From the NCBI GenBank assembly GCA_028023455.1, contig JAQFVV010000027.1, forward strand, positions 4,337,845-4,401,844: DNA of 64,000 nt, in the 5' to 3' direction. The stretch comes from Epiperipatus broadwayi (taxonomy: Eukaryota > Onychophora > Udeonychophora > Euonychophora > Peripatidae). How positions within the stretch are numbered: position 1 is the first letter of the stretch; the number at the start of each line of letters is the position of its first letter. The position numbers and the translations under genes were made by a program. Under the pieces are notes generated by a model. It did not search any database, had not been told where the DNA came from, and was given only the letters and a program-made list of their open reading frames with translations. Below, one piece after another: positions 46,669 through 56,885 of the stretch.

Positions 46669-48184
46669 AATGCCAATTTTTGTTCATGTTCTGAAGGAGA
46701 TATATTGTTGATGTGTTTACAGAAAGATTTGTAGCAGTACTTCACCATGTGACCATACAATAAATGTATCATCCACATAGTGAAGCCAAACTTTAGGTGG
46801 ATATGGAGTAGTTTTTATGGCTAAGATTTTAAGTTCTTCCATGCAAATATTGCTAATCAGGGGAGACAATGGTGAGCCCATAGCCATTCCTTGATTTTGT
46901 TGGAAATATTCTGTGTTATATTGAAAATAGGTTGTTTTTATGCAGAATGTTAATAATTTCATTATATTATCAACAGGAAGAGCTGTTCTGGTTTGTAAAG
47001 TATTATCACCATTTTATCTTTTTCTTATAATAGATAATGCTTCTTCACATGGTGCATTTGTGAATAAACTTTCCATATCAAAGCTTAACAGTAAGTCAAT
47101 TCTTTCAATTTTCATGTTTTTGATTAATTCTACAAAGTATCTAGAATCCCTGACAAAGGACTGGGTCTTGTATGCCAAAGGACTTAGAACTTTGAGAAGA
47201 AATCTCATAAAAACTAAAGTTTGGCATTACTATGTGGATGATATTGTTGTATGGCCACATGGTGAAGCACTGCTATAAACTTTCTGGAAACACATCAACA
47301 ATATATGCCCTTCAATTAAATTCACAATAGAAGCAGAAGAAGAGCAAAAATTGGCATTCATAGATGTTCTTGTGACAAGACTCCCTCATGCCAAAATCAA
47401 AACTACAGTTTACTGAAAACTTACACATACAGGAAAATATCTAGCCTACACATCCAATCACATCAGAAACACAAAACATGAACTTATACTATTACTATGA
47501 AAAAGTTTAAAAGAAGTTTGTTCAGAAATGAGTGATTTAGAAAAAAAGAAAGATCTATATTGAACAAACTCTTATGAAAAATGGTTATCCATCAGTTGTT
47601 ATTAAGAAAATGTTAGACAACAAAAAGAACCATCAAGAGAAAAGACAATTATTGGTACTGTAGTGCACCCATACATTCTAAAAATAGCACACAAATTAAA
47701 GAAAATCTGCAATCAGTATAACATCAGAACAGCTTTCCATAGCCATACCACTCTATGAGGAATTCTAACATCTACAAAGCCTAAACTTGAAAAACTGAAA
47801 AGAAAAAAACTGCATCTATGAAATGTCATGTGAATGTGAAAGAATATATATTAGTGAGACCAATTGTTTGAAAAGCACTTGCAAGAACACAAACTGATGA
47901 TTAGAAGAGAGAAAACAGATGTGTCTAAGGTAGCAGACCATGTATATGCCAATGAATATATGTTCAATTGGGAAAATATAAAAATATTGGATAGAGAAGA
48001 AAAGATACAAAGAAGAAAATTTAAAGAAGCTTCTCACTTGACAATGGCAAAAAATGACATAAACCAATCTAGCATGATTATACATAATGTATGGAAACCA
48101 CTAATCAACTTTGCTCTTAGAAAAAGTGGAGAATTCAGGGGGAATCTCATAGATGAGTATATGAAATTACTACAGACTGCTGCT

Positions 48185-48275
48185 TTGGCATGATAGCTCA
48201 GTTAGTTAGAGCATTACATTACAATTCAATACACAAGAATGTAAGGGTTCAGGTTTGAATCCCACACTAGTACTA
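48185..48275 (+). other. tRNA-like segment in the PLE 3' region (plus copy)
   Basis: TAGCTCAGTTAG (48194-48205) matches the RNA polymerase III A box. GGTTTGAATCC (48252-48262) matches the B box except for one base. The PLE stop codon TGA overlaps its start. The acceptor stem does not pair, so it is not a functional tRNA gene. Shared by both PLE copies. Confidence 0.7.
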
Positions 48276-48289
48276 TCACTGGTCAGGCC

Positions 48290-48340
48290 AGCAACACCTG
48301 AAGAAGAGGGAAGAATAATACCTCTTGAAACATTGTGCAT
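48290..48340 (+). other. Hammerhead-like core in the PLE 3' tail
   Basis: CTGAAGA (48298-48304; fits CUGANGA) is followed by a stem AAGAGG/CCTCTT and GAAAC (48327-48331), then ATTGT. Both PLE copies keep most of this. The pairing uses A9, and the base at the cleavage position is G, so it is at best a degenerate ribozyme. Confidence 0.35.
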
Positions 48341-48479
48341 ATACTAACTTGTTTGATGTGCTATTACTAACAGTTGAATGTATTTGGAATATTTAAATAA
48401 AGTTAAATTTTTCTAAAGACATCAATACATGTATTAGATGATGGAAATAGTCTAATATAAAAATAGAACTAGAACATCA

Positions 48480-49950
48480 TCATCACAAACTTTCAGGAAA
48501 ACATTAAATTTGATGGGTAAAAATATTTTATGTAAAAAAGAAGCATTTGTATAAAATTATATATTTATTTATGTGGGACTAAGATATAGATTAACCCTCT
48601 ATTAGGTTGAAATTTTTTATTGTTATCCCTGATGGCAGTTTTTATCAATGTTCAACCTTTAATCTTAATATAAAGCCTTTATTGTATAACTAAAATTCAA
48701 TAAATTTGACTTGATTTCTCAGAAATGTAAGTTTACAAATAAAAAAACATTCTATAAAATTATATTTGAAGTTTGCAAATGTTGAAAAAATAACTACTTA
48801 ATAAGAACAAAGTCATTTTTCATCAGTGCATTGTGGGAAAAAGAAATCAACCTTGTGATTCCAGAAAAACTATTGAAATCTTTGTTGACTGAAATTTTTA
48901 AATTTATTTTTAAAAAAGAAGTGAATAAATATAAAGCCTTCATAAATATATAAATTTCTGTTATAAAAGTTTAAAATTGCATTTATAATTTTTAGCATAT
49001 CTCAGAAGATCCTACCATGGTATCAATAAGGCATCAGCAATCAATTTCACAATCATCATCATTATACTGGCTGTGGAATTTTTTATTATTATGGTCAAAT
49101 TTATTATTAAAGCTCACATATATAAAATGAAAGTGTACACATGTATTTTTTTGGTTTTATATAATTGTTGTGCAAAAGTAATCAGAAACCTTTAATAATC
49201 TATGCAAAAATCATGTTTTTTTTTATTTCAAAAATTTTCTCAAATTAATCCTGAAAATCAGAGAATAAAAACCAAAATCATCAAACACATGGAGGATGGA
49301 CTAAAGTACTTTGATCTTTACTGAATATTAAAAAATTTTGACTTCTTCAGATTTTTTAAAAAATGATACAGCAATATTACATAAATTTTGTCATCGAGTG
49401 TAAAATTTGCATAATTACTGGGAAAATAATATTAACAGTTGTGCAGAAAAGTGCTTTAAAGTGGAAGAATTACCATGCTACCTCTGAAGAAAACAGTCAT
49501 GTGATATACTCTAATTGCTAATTGTTTAATTAATGTAAACAGGCAATTTAAACTGAATTGAAAAATTCTCACATCAGCTATCAAATAAATAGCACTCACT
49601 ATGCTTGCAAAAGATAAAAAATAAAATAGAAACATAATGGAACCACTTATTCTTTAAACTGGATGCCTACTAGTCACACCATTGTTATTAATTTTGAGGC
49701 ATTTTGTGGCAACATGCGGTGCTGTTATTGTTCAGCTTTTCTTGTCTATTTTCTGATTATCTACAATGCTAGTTTGCCAGTTTGTTTAGAACTGATATTC
49801 ATTTTTTAAAAAAATCTGAAGATCTCAGTATTGTACAAACCTTAAACTAATATTTCACCAGTACCCTTTTTTCCACCACATCCATATCATTCATTGTAAG
49901 CTTTAGTATTTAATAGATGCAGATGATAATGCTTTGTAAAACACTATCCA
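48480..49950. other. AT-rich non-coding stretch
   Basis: Nothing recognisable. Confidence 0.6.
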
Positions 49951-49959
49951 GTGATGTCA

Positions 49960-50022
49960 TACAATATCCCCAGACTAGTTTCAAGCATATGGCTTTCATC
50001 AATAAGAAGCGGACTTTTTGAA
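49960..50022 (-). ncRNA. Hammerhead ribozyme, HH-A copy 3
   Basis: Minus strand: UUGAUGA (C3 changed to U), stem II AGC/GCU with CAUAU loop (loop differs from CACAA while the stem is kept), GAAAC, ACUAGU (49974-49979), C17, UGGGGAUAUUG. The stem I 5' strand is poorly kept. Confidence 0.7.
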
Positions 50023-50083
50023 TCTAATGCATCTTTCTACATCCAGCCACCATTTACCTTTCTCTTCCACTATCAAAACACTG

Positions 50084-50146
50084 GTCCAAGATCTAAAGCT
50101 TTGTTCTGATTAAAACAAGCATGAAATTAGTTTGGGGATATTGGAC
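50084..50146 (+). ncRNA. Hammerhead remnant, HH-A copy 4
   Basis: Plus strand: CUGAUUA, a shortened stem II region, GAAAU, UAGU, U17, UGGGGAUAUUGGA. Several core changes; inactive. It lies head to head with copy 3, about 60 bp away. Confidence 0.6.
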
Positions 50147-50194
50147 ACCACCACACTGAATAAGGATTATGAATCACTGCCACCAGCATATATA

Positions 50195-50562
50195 TATATT
50201 AAATAACCTCAATACTGCTACATATTCTTTCAAATTCATATGAATATAAAACAATAAAAGATAAATGACCCCCAAGATGCATTTTATGCTGAACCAGCAC
50301 TTGTCACTCAGTCCAGGTGACCATCTCTCATATATATTTCTATTATATAAAAAATATCTATATTAAATAAGTACAATTTGAAATTGCAAGTGTCAAACTA
50401 ACTCAACCCACATCTCTAATACCATCCACTTTATATAAATACTGTAATTATTATTACTAATCATTTACGAAACTAAAGATTGTCTCAAGCACAGATAAAA
50501 ACTTTAGAATTCAATTAAAGATTAATATATCTGCTTTTCTAAAAATTCAGCACACAGACACA
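50195..50562 (-). mobile_element. HH-B element, minus-strand member of a head-to-head pair
   Basis: Non-coding. From its 5' end (about 50562, reading leftwards): TGCTGAATTTTTAGAAAAGC, the TTAAAG..AATGATTAGTAATAA block, GGGTTGAGTTAGTTTGAC, the hammerhead at 50262-50330, and a tail TTTGAAAGAATATGTAGCAG. The plus-strand member starting at 50563 is its inverted counterpart. Confidence 0.75.
50262..50330 (-). ncRNA. Hammerhead ribozyme, HH-B copy (decayed core)
   Basis: Minus strand keeps stem II GUGCUG/CAGCAU with GUU loop, AUGCAU (50277-50282), C17 and UUGGGGGUCAU. CUGAUGA reads as GUGACAA and GAAA as UAAA, so it should be inactive. Confidence 0.65.
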
Positions 50563-50990
50563 TAGAGAGATGGTGATCTGGACCAACTGATGAGTGCTGG
50601 TTCAGCATGAAATGCATCTTGGGAGTCATTTGTCTTTCATTGTTTTTTTATTTATATGAATTTGAAAGAATATGTAGTAGTATTGATGTTATTTAATATA
50701 TTTTTTTAAAGATATTACACATGGGAAAGAGAAATGTGAATAACTTCATGTGTGTGTGCTGAATTTTAAGAAAAATCAAATATATTAATCTTTAATTAAA
50801 TTTTAAAGTTTATATCTATGCTAGAGACAATCTCTAGTTTAATAAATGATTAATAATAATCATTACTGGATTTGTTGTGGATGCTGTCAAAGATTTGGAT
50901 TGAGTTAATTTGACATTATCATCAGCATCTAATAAATAACTAAAGCTTGCAGTAAGTGTCATATATGTGATGAAGGATTGAAATGTGCTA
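50563..50990 (+). mobile_element. HH-B element, plus-strand member, about full length
   Basis: Begins just before the intact hammerhead (50575-50640). It continues through TTTGAAAGAATATGTAGTAG, TGGGAAAGAGAAATGTG, TGCTGAATTTTAAGAAAAAT, CTAGAGACAATCTCTAG and ATTGAGTTAATTTGACATT. The order is that of the minus member rotated by one ribozyme, as expected for units copied from a multimeric or circular RNA. Estimated unit length is about 415 bp from the two members. No open frame. Confidence 0.75.
50575..50640 (+). ncRNA. Hammerhead ribozyme, HH-B, intact core
   Basis: CUGAUGA at 50587-50593. Stem II GUGCUG/CAGCAU (six pairs, one G-U) closes a GUU loop (50594-50608). GAAA is at 50609-50612. Stem III is formed from the palindrome AUGCAU (50612-50617): two pairs closing on GC in one molecule, or six pairs between two. 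The cleavage triplet is AUC with C17 at 50618. Stem I is CCAA/UUGG, then an internal loop and further UGA/UCA pairing. Every invariant hammerhead base is present, so this copy could self-cleave, best as a dimer. Folding inferred by eye. Confidence 0.85.
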
Positions 50991-51344
50991 TTGAAATAAC
51001 ATTGAGTAATCTAACGTCATATGATGAAATCATGTGATATATTACTTGTCTCACACAGGTATCGTACCGATTTCCAAATTCAAAAAAATCTGACAATACT
51101 ACTGATTAGTAGATTATTTGACCTCAGGTTATTCTGAATGTGGCATTTTTTGGTATTTTTGAAAAAAAAATGTAATTTTCAATAACTTGTTTACATATTT
51201 CAGCTTATTTATGCAGCATAATTATAAAATATTTTAAATCAAAAAAATATGTGATTACAATTAGATTTTATTTTAAGATGTTTATTTTTAAGAAGACAAG
51301 CAATAAAAACCATAGTTATGATAAGTCCAAAATCATACTGATGC

Positions 51345-51430
51345 AAAACTTTCCATACAGTAGCACTACTCAATACAAGCATAAAGAATGGCAATCATGT
51401 GGTATTTAGTAGTTGAAAGCCCAAATCATT
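51345..51430. repeat. HH-A fragments, head to head
   Basis: GCAAAACTTTCCATACAGTA (minus-strand HH-A tail) is followed at about 51388 by ACAAGCATAAAGAATGGCAA and ATGTGGTATTTAGTAG (plus-strand HH-A start). No ribozyme. Confidence 0.6.
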
Positions 51431-51885
51431 ATTACTGGCTAAAAAGAAGTGTTTTCAAAAATGCTAATGGATATTTTTTTGGTGTGATAAAAAATATGTT
51501 TGAATTTTAAAACAATATCAGCTAAAATTTATTTCCATTTTAAAAATGGAATTCAAATAAGAAATATTTCCTTCAGTAATTTTTATGAATAGACAAAGTT
51601 GGAAGATATTATGAAAAGTGACATTGTTACTGTTACGTTTTAGTACTTTATTTTTCTATTTTATAAAGTTAACTTTTAGAATGTCTTTCATGTGTAAACT
51701 TATATTTATAATAAATGATGTAAAGATTACTAAAATATAATGTAGAATATTAAAAAATAAAATGTTTCAAATATCTCTGAAACTGCTTCTATGTGAAGTT
51801 GATAATGAATGAGTTAAACTTTAGTAAATTTGGGAATGGATGGACATTTAGTGAATATTGTTAAGAGATTATATGAAAATAATTA
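51431..51885. other. AT-rich non-coding stretch
   Basis: Nothing recognisable. Confidence 0.6.
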
Positions 51886-51889
51886 CTAT

Positions 51890-53425
51890 ATATATATCAA
51901 TTAGGAAATATAGAATCAGTTAAAGTTAAAAATAGAATGGAACTTAGACAAGGATGCCCTTTGTCACCTATTTTGTTTCTGTTGTATTTGAGAGAAATGG
52001 AGAGAACAATAGAAAGACTAGGAAGAGGGGTAGACATGCCATTAATAGGTGGCAAGGGAGTATATATATATTATTGGGTCTTTTATTTGCAAATGACATC
52101 TTCCTGTGCACAGAAAGAAAGGAAGATATGGAAGTTATGCTGAGGATATATGCAAGGGTGGGTAAAGAGATGGAGAATTAAATTTAGTGAAGAAAAATGA
52201 AAAGTAATGATGATTAATGCTGGGCAAAAGAGAAGACAAGGAGTTATTATTGGAGGATATAAAGTTAAGTGTGGTGAATAGGTATAACTATTTGGGAATC
52301 ATCTTAAGTAATCAGAGAAATTGCCTGGATGAATAGGAGAAAAAATGATAAATGAAGCAAAGAAAAGAAAGAAATTGATAAAGAAATTAACAGTGTTTCA
52401 TATAATAAATATGATGTAGCTAGAATTGTATGGAAGGAAGTGGCAGTAGCAGATGAACATATGTTTATGATGTGTTAGTAAAGTGGTATTAGATTATGTA
52501 AAAAAGTACAAAGAGAAGTAGGAAGACATGCATTAGATGCTGGTGGGTGGATGGCAAAGGAGGCATTTCATGGAGAAATGGGATGGTCAAGTTTTATATA
52601 GGAGCTGCAAAAAGCAAAATGAAAATGTTTGATAGATTGCAGTTTATGGATAGTAAGAGAATAGCCAAGATAGTATTTAATTGGTTTATGAGTAAAGAGC
52701 AGACAATAAGATGAGTGAGAAAGGTCATATGGTATGCAGAAGATTTGGATAAAGAATTTATGTCAGTATACTTATACAAAAGATGGGATGATTGTGTTAT
52801 GAGAATTGTTGAGGGTTATAGTAGTAAGAAATGGGATAGAAGAATAGATGCATTATAAAGAATAGGGAATTGGAAAGATGGAGACCCAGTATGGAGAGTA
52901 AAAAGGCTTTAAATTAAAGTAAACATAATATTGGGTGTGAGTTAATTTATGATAATAGTAATGAAAGTAGTTTACTGTTTAAAGTTCAAACAGGATTTAG
53001 CAACTAGGGAATATACACATACATGAAAAAATGTGGGTGATTTGGTTTACAAGTTGTGTAAGGAAGGCATAAAAAATATTAGGTATTTGTTAATTGAATG
53101 TAAATGCCTGAAAGTAGAAAGAGTACAAATAATGAAGTTGTGGAAGAATAAATATAAACAAAGTGATTATACAGAAATTGGGTTATTGGTTTTTATGCTG
53201 GGTTTGGGAAAAGATAAGGGGGGTTTAGATATAAAATCTATGGAGTTGACAAAGATTACGCTGAGGCAATGGGATGGAGTAGGATAGAGAAGAATATGGA
53301 AAAACTTAGAGCAGGGAATGGAAAGGAAAGATAAACTGGATAACAGGGTTTTCTGGGCATAGTTGCTGACAGATCCTGACTCTGTATAAGGAGAAGTCAC
53401 AGTGCATTGCACCACAAACTGCTGT
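51890..53425 (+). pseudogene. LINE family A, RT to C-terminus
   Basis: Plus-strand copy of the 34.7-37.3 kb LINE. Visible: motif B LRQGCPLSPILFLLYLREME; motif C FANDIFLCTERKEDMEVML (FADD changed to FAND); YNYLGIILSNQ; AKRKKLIKKLT; WMAKEAFHGEMGW; SKMKMFDRLQFM; the knuckle LVYKLCKEGIKNIRYLLIEC; and a shared 3' end (GCATAGTTGCTGACAGATCC). Frameshifts and stops throughout; 5' half missing. The motif B preserved here is damaged in the longer copy, so the copies decayed independently. Confidence 0.82.
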
Positions 53426-53429
53426 TTTA

Positions 53430-54700
53430 ATAAGTTTGCATTTTGTAACAATGTTGGAAGTTCAGAATGAATATAACTCATTTGCTATGTGTAAATATGA
53501 CATTAATAATTTTGAACTTTTAATTAATTTTACAACAATAGAGGTGGAATCTCACCTTTTATCAAACCTTGTGCTAATAATTATGAGAACTTAATAATTA
53601 TAAATATGAAATAGGTATAGCTTAACATATATATATATGCAATTTAAATGAAAATAAACGACTTTCATGGGAACTATAAAGAACACTTTCTGTGTTATCA
53701 TTTGTTAATGTAGTTAGTGTTATTTATTCATACCATGTAGATGAGTTGTGTATTGTTATAAATGTCTTCAAATATTTTTTAAATATTATAAATCTACACA
53801 AGAATGAATTATGAAGTTCTAAATAACAGAAAACAGATATATATATTACGATCACATATTAATAGAATAGTTGGAAAATACTTTTATTGAAATCAAAAAT
53901 TGAATGTGGAAGTATAGCATGGGTACTGTGTGTGTTTGATGCAAAAGATTGGATCTAAAGGTCTTTGAATCGAATATCTGTTGAATAATATATGAAAAAA
54001 TATGATTACATGAATGCAACTGTTCTGTTCTAATGACCACTTGAATATTTGAATATTACATGATTTCCTGGTCAACTTGTCATACTATTATCATTTAGTG
54101 AATAGAGTAGTCAATAAAACTTGCTCTCACGATAGAGATCTCTCAGCCCATTTTCAAATTGAAGTCTCGTCTAAGAGTATAGGTCTGTGGAAAAAGATAA
54201 TATAATTTTTTCTAATTCAGTATTTTTATATGTTATATTTTATAAACATATAGAACACACAGATTTGCAAAAAAATTATTCTCAAACAATGTATATTAAT
54301 AACACTCTAAATTACAGTTGATCTATTGTTTACTTTTTTGAACTTCAAAACTGTATATAATATTTATCAAACACAAATGACTTTTGAAAGTTATAATTCA
54401 TAACAACTCCACCCCCTCTTTTTTCTTTACATTCTTGCTCTGCTCTTAATTGTAACATTGAATTTATTTACATGTTATATGTTACTTCGCATATTTCCCT
54501 CAACTAGTAGTCGTCCTTTATAGTTTCTAAATATTCTTACGAAGCATTTTTGAATGATACAATTAACCAGATTAATTTCGCCGTCTTTGTTCATTTATAA
54601 CCATTGGCTTTCGTTGCGTGGTTTATTGCATTATGTCCCGTATTTCTGTTGTCGGCTTCCATAGCTTTAGAGTCGCCTAATAAAAACCAGATGGGAAGCT
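53430..54700. other. AT-rich non-coding stretch
   Basis: No supported gene. From about 54480 onward CpG becomes more frequent (for example TTTCGCCGTC, GTTGCGTGG). Confidence 0.5.
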
Positions 54701-54716
54701 CCCAGCTGCACTTCAC

Positions 54717-54899
54717 GTGACGCGTCAAAACAGAAAAATTTTAAAAATAGCTTTAAAGAAGAAATATAGAGCTGTTCAACGTGTCTGGGATTCAATTAAA
54801 AAAGATAAAAGAAACAGCAACAATAAATATAACATACGAAACTCATTTTTAAATGAATGCAAAGTAAAAGAATACGCCACAGTTTCATTGGCTGAATAA
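54717..54899 (+). CDS. Possible short exon or small ORF, unknown
   Basis: A 60-codon open frame rich in Lys/Asn/Arg (RAVQRVWDSIKKDKR..) follows a locally CpG-richer segment. AATAAA lies about 20 bp after the stop. A CAG ending at about 54732 could be a splice acceptor. No domain recognised. It may be a terminal exon, a decayed element or chance. Confidence 0.2.
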   Translation: MTRQNRKILKIALKKKYRAVQRVWDSIKKDKRNSNNKYNIRNSFLNECKVKEYATVSLAE

Positions 54900-55555
54900 T
54901 TGATGATTTTATTAAAAAATAAAACATTTAAATTTATACTAACACACACACACACACGCGATACGTTAAATTTTAAAATTGTTTCAAACTTTTTTTGAAT
55001 TAGTTAATAGTGACAACATGATTATAAGAATATGGATGAAAAAGCAAACGGGAAAACAGTTTAGTTACAAAAAAAGATCGAATTAAGTTGAGTTGTTATT
55101 TATTTCCTGTTTATTTTGATCTAATATGTAGACAAAATAATACATGAATGATTGTTTACGAAAAAGAGATGGTAATATAAGAAGAATAAAGATTCATCGT
55201 AACGGATACGCGACTGATAAAACAGCGGTGTAAGATTGATGGGTAGGATAAGAAAATATTAAGTGAATGCAGGATTCGACGTAATAATGTATGATAAAGA
55301 TATCTAAGTGAAATGCTAGTGATTAATGAATACAATATATTTCAACAGAAAATTACTATTTATTTATTCGAGAAGTGAAATAAATAAAAAATAATGGAAT
55401 AGTAAAAATAGGATTTATATTGTAATTTGCAATAATATGAGGCTATTTACAACAGGAAATGTTATGTTGAGAACCAAGAATAAAATTTACATAAAATTAT
55501 ATTTAAAAAATAAATTTTTAAAAAGTTGTTTAACTATTAACAAAACATCATAAAG
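54900..55555. other. AT-rich stretch, moderately CpG-containing
   Basis: CA repeat at 54942-54957. No gene seen. Confidence 0.5.
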
Positions 55556-55559
55556 GAGT

Positions 55560-55800
55560 CCCAGATTTCAACCATAAAATAGATTTCCCAATGGCTTTAC
55601 AAAATCCTTCAATTCTGCCATGTTGACCATAGATTTGACAATCATTAACTATGTGTTTCATAGTTTGTGTTTGGCAACATTTACATAGATCAGTGGCTGT
55701 TACATTCCATTTATAAGATAGATAAATGCAATAACCATGGATTATCCTGAATCTGTTGATAAGATTCCAATTGAATCTAAGAGTTCAAATTCGGATGGCT
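55560..55800 (-). pseudogene. LINE family C, C-terminal zinc-knuckle fragment
   Basis: The minus strand reads RIIHGYCIYLSYKWNVT, then DLCKCCQTQTMKHIVNDC and GRIEGFCKAIGKSILWL. The C-x-C..QTM-HIV-C pattern is widespread at the C-terminus of Jockey/I-type LINE polyproteins. Only this tail remains. Distinct from families A and B. Confidence 0.65.
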
Positions 55801-56589
55801 TTATTGTCATATCTGGAAAAATAAATTTGTCTGGAATTTTATCAGAATTCTAATTTAATGCCATAAGTGTTTGTAGATTCTTAGTTGAAACATCCAAAAA
55901 GGAGATTTTGATCTGAGATGAGTATTACATGGTGAAACTACATCTTCAGATACTAGCTAATTTCATCAGTTTAACAGCTTTTTATATATTTTTTATGACA
56001 CAATTTTTTGTTCTGACATTTAGTGGAAAAATGAGAGCAGAAAACCAGTGCAAAAAAAATGGACTTGAATATTATAGTAATATTCCTCATGATAATATTT
56101 AATTGAGTATCCAAAAGCTTAGCATAGAAATATTTTCTTCAACAGGGGCCCCGTATTCACCATCAAAATATACTAATGCTAAAGAAGTTGTCTGTAAGTA
56201 CTTGGATAACATATCCAAGTAGTGCCAGCTAGCTTTGCAAGGAGATTATTCTTAGAAATTAATTTTATCCTAACCTTATATAAATGAGAAGAATAAACTA
56301 GACTATGATCCAAGGTTGCTTTTAAATAGCATATGGTAGCATTGCATGTTAGCTATTATTTCAAAAAGTTATATTCAAATTATGAGGTTATTTAGATAAA
56401 CAATTTGAGCACACTACATTAATTAGATTAGGAATAAGACATAGTTTTTGAAATAAATTTTCTTTTCACATCCTCAAAGCATCACATTATCACCATTCCA
56501 TATGCTTACACATACTTTAAAGAGTGCAAGCTTTTGAAATCAATGGATGCAGAAAGGTTTGGGCATAAAATCCCTATTTATTGACTACT

Positions 56590-56642
56590 CATCCACAGAC
56601 TAGTTTCTAGCTTGTGGCTTTCATCAGTGAAGAGCCTTGGAT
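56590..56642 (-). ncRNA. Hammerhead ribozyme, HH-A copy 5
   Basis: Minus strand: AUCCAAGGCUCUUCA, an intact CUGAUGA (complement of 56621-56627), stem II AGC/GCU with CACAA loop, GAAAC, ACUAGU (56599-56604), C17, then UGUGGAUGAG. The core is intact, but about 7 nt of the 3' strand of stem I is deleted compared with other copies. Confidence 0.8.
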
Positions 56643-56699
56643 TTGAGAGCACTGCACATAAATCTTAGGATATAATACAATCCTCCAGCAGTCATCTTT

Positions 56700-56885
56700 T
56701 ACCTATTTGGCTTTGCTTCCAGCTAGCTTGTGGAAAGTTCCTGCGCATACACATGGTGAACAGCGCCACCTAGTGTCTGGAACAAGCTTTGCTGCTTTTG
56801 GGGCCCCTACCCTGTATGTTCTGTGTGCTAACACAGAAACAGCGCCTCTTGCGGCCATCAAACACCTCATACACAACTGTCAAAT
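56700..56885. other. GC-richer island with CTCF-like motif
   Basis: The complement of ACAGCGCCACCTAGTGT (56760-56776) matches the animal CTCF core CCASYAGRKGGCRS at 13 of 14 positions. A weaker relative is at 56839-56855 in the same orientation. The segment also has GGGGCCCC. The open frame across it shows no domain. CTCF binding is inference and depends on the lineage. Confidence 0.4.

Larger units (their letters stand above)
45341..47208 (-). pseudogene. Penelope-like element, minus-strand copy
   Basis: PLEs encode an RT related to telomerase plus a GIY-YIG nuclease. Here on the minus strand: RFLLKVLSPLAYKTQSFVRD and FDMESLFTNAP (motif A region, 47208-47014); NQGMAMGSPLSPLISNICME (motif B) and LHYVDDTFIVW (motif C) at 46962-46717; LAFLDVLVTRLS (46484-46299, after an HH-A insertion at 46448-46668). 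The GIY-YIG domain at 46007-45756 has CIYEIPCKCGRTYIGETSH (GIY is IYE here), EHKLMIR and DHVCVNEHLFNW. Then come a tRNA-like segment, a hammerhead-like core and a tail ending near 45341. The 5' third is missing and frames are broken. It faces away from the plus-strand copy starting at 47209. Confidence 0.88.
47209..48471 (+). pseudogene. Penelope-like element, plus-strand copy
   Basis: Same PLE family on the opposite strand, beginning within RT motif C (VWHYYVDDIVVW, 47220). It runs through EEQKLAFIDVLVTRL, HEL-LLL.. and KKKDLY, a damaged GIY-YIG entry (a small deletion after RIY), then EKHLQEHKLMIRREK, DHVYANEYMFNWENIK and a C-terminal FALRKSGEFRGNLIDEYMKL. Stop at 48191-48193, immediately followed by the tRNA-like segment and tail. 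The 3' tail (TAACAGTTGAATGTATTTGG..) is the same as the minus copy's. Many stops; inactive. Confidence 0.85.

Noticed and set aside
48185-48275. A functional tRNA gene
   Set aside because: The acceptor stem does not pair and the segment is shared by both PLE copies at the same place.
50084-50146. Compensatory covariation (GUCCAA/UUGGAC) in HH-A copy 4 stem I
   Set aside because: The 5' GUCCAA appears to align to a different upstream part of the element (AUCCUAAGAUC), so the pairing is probably coincidental.
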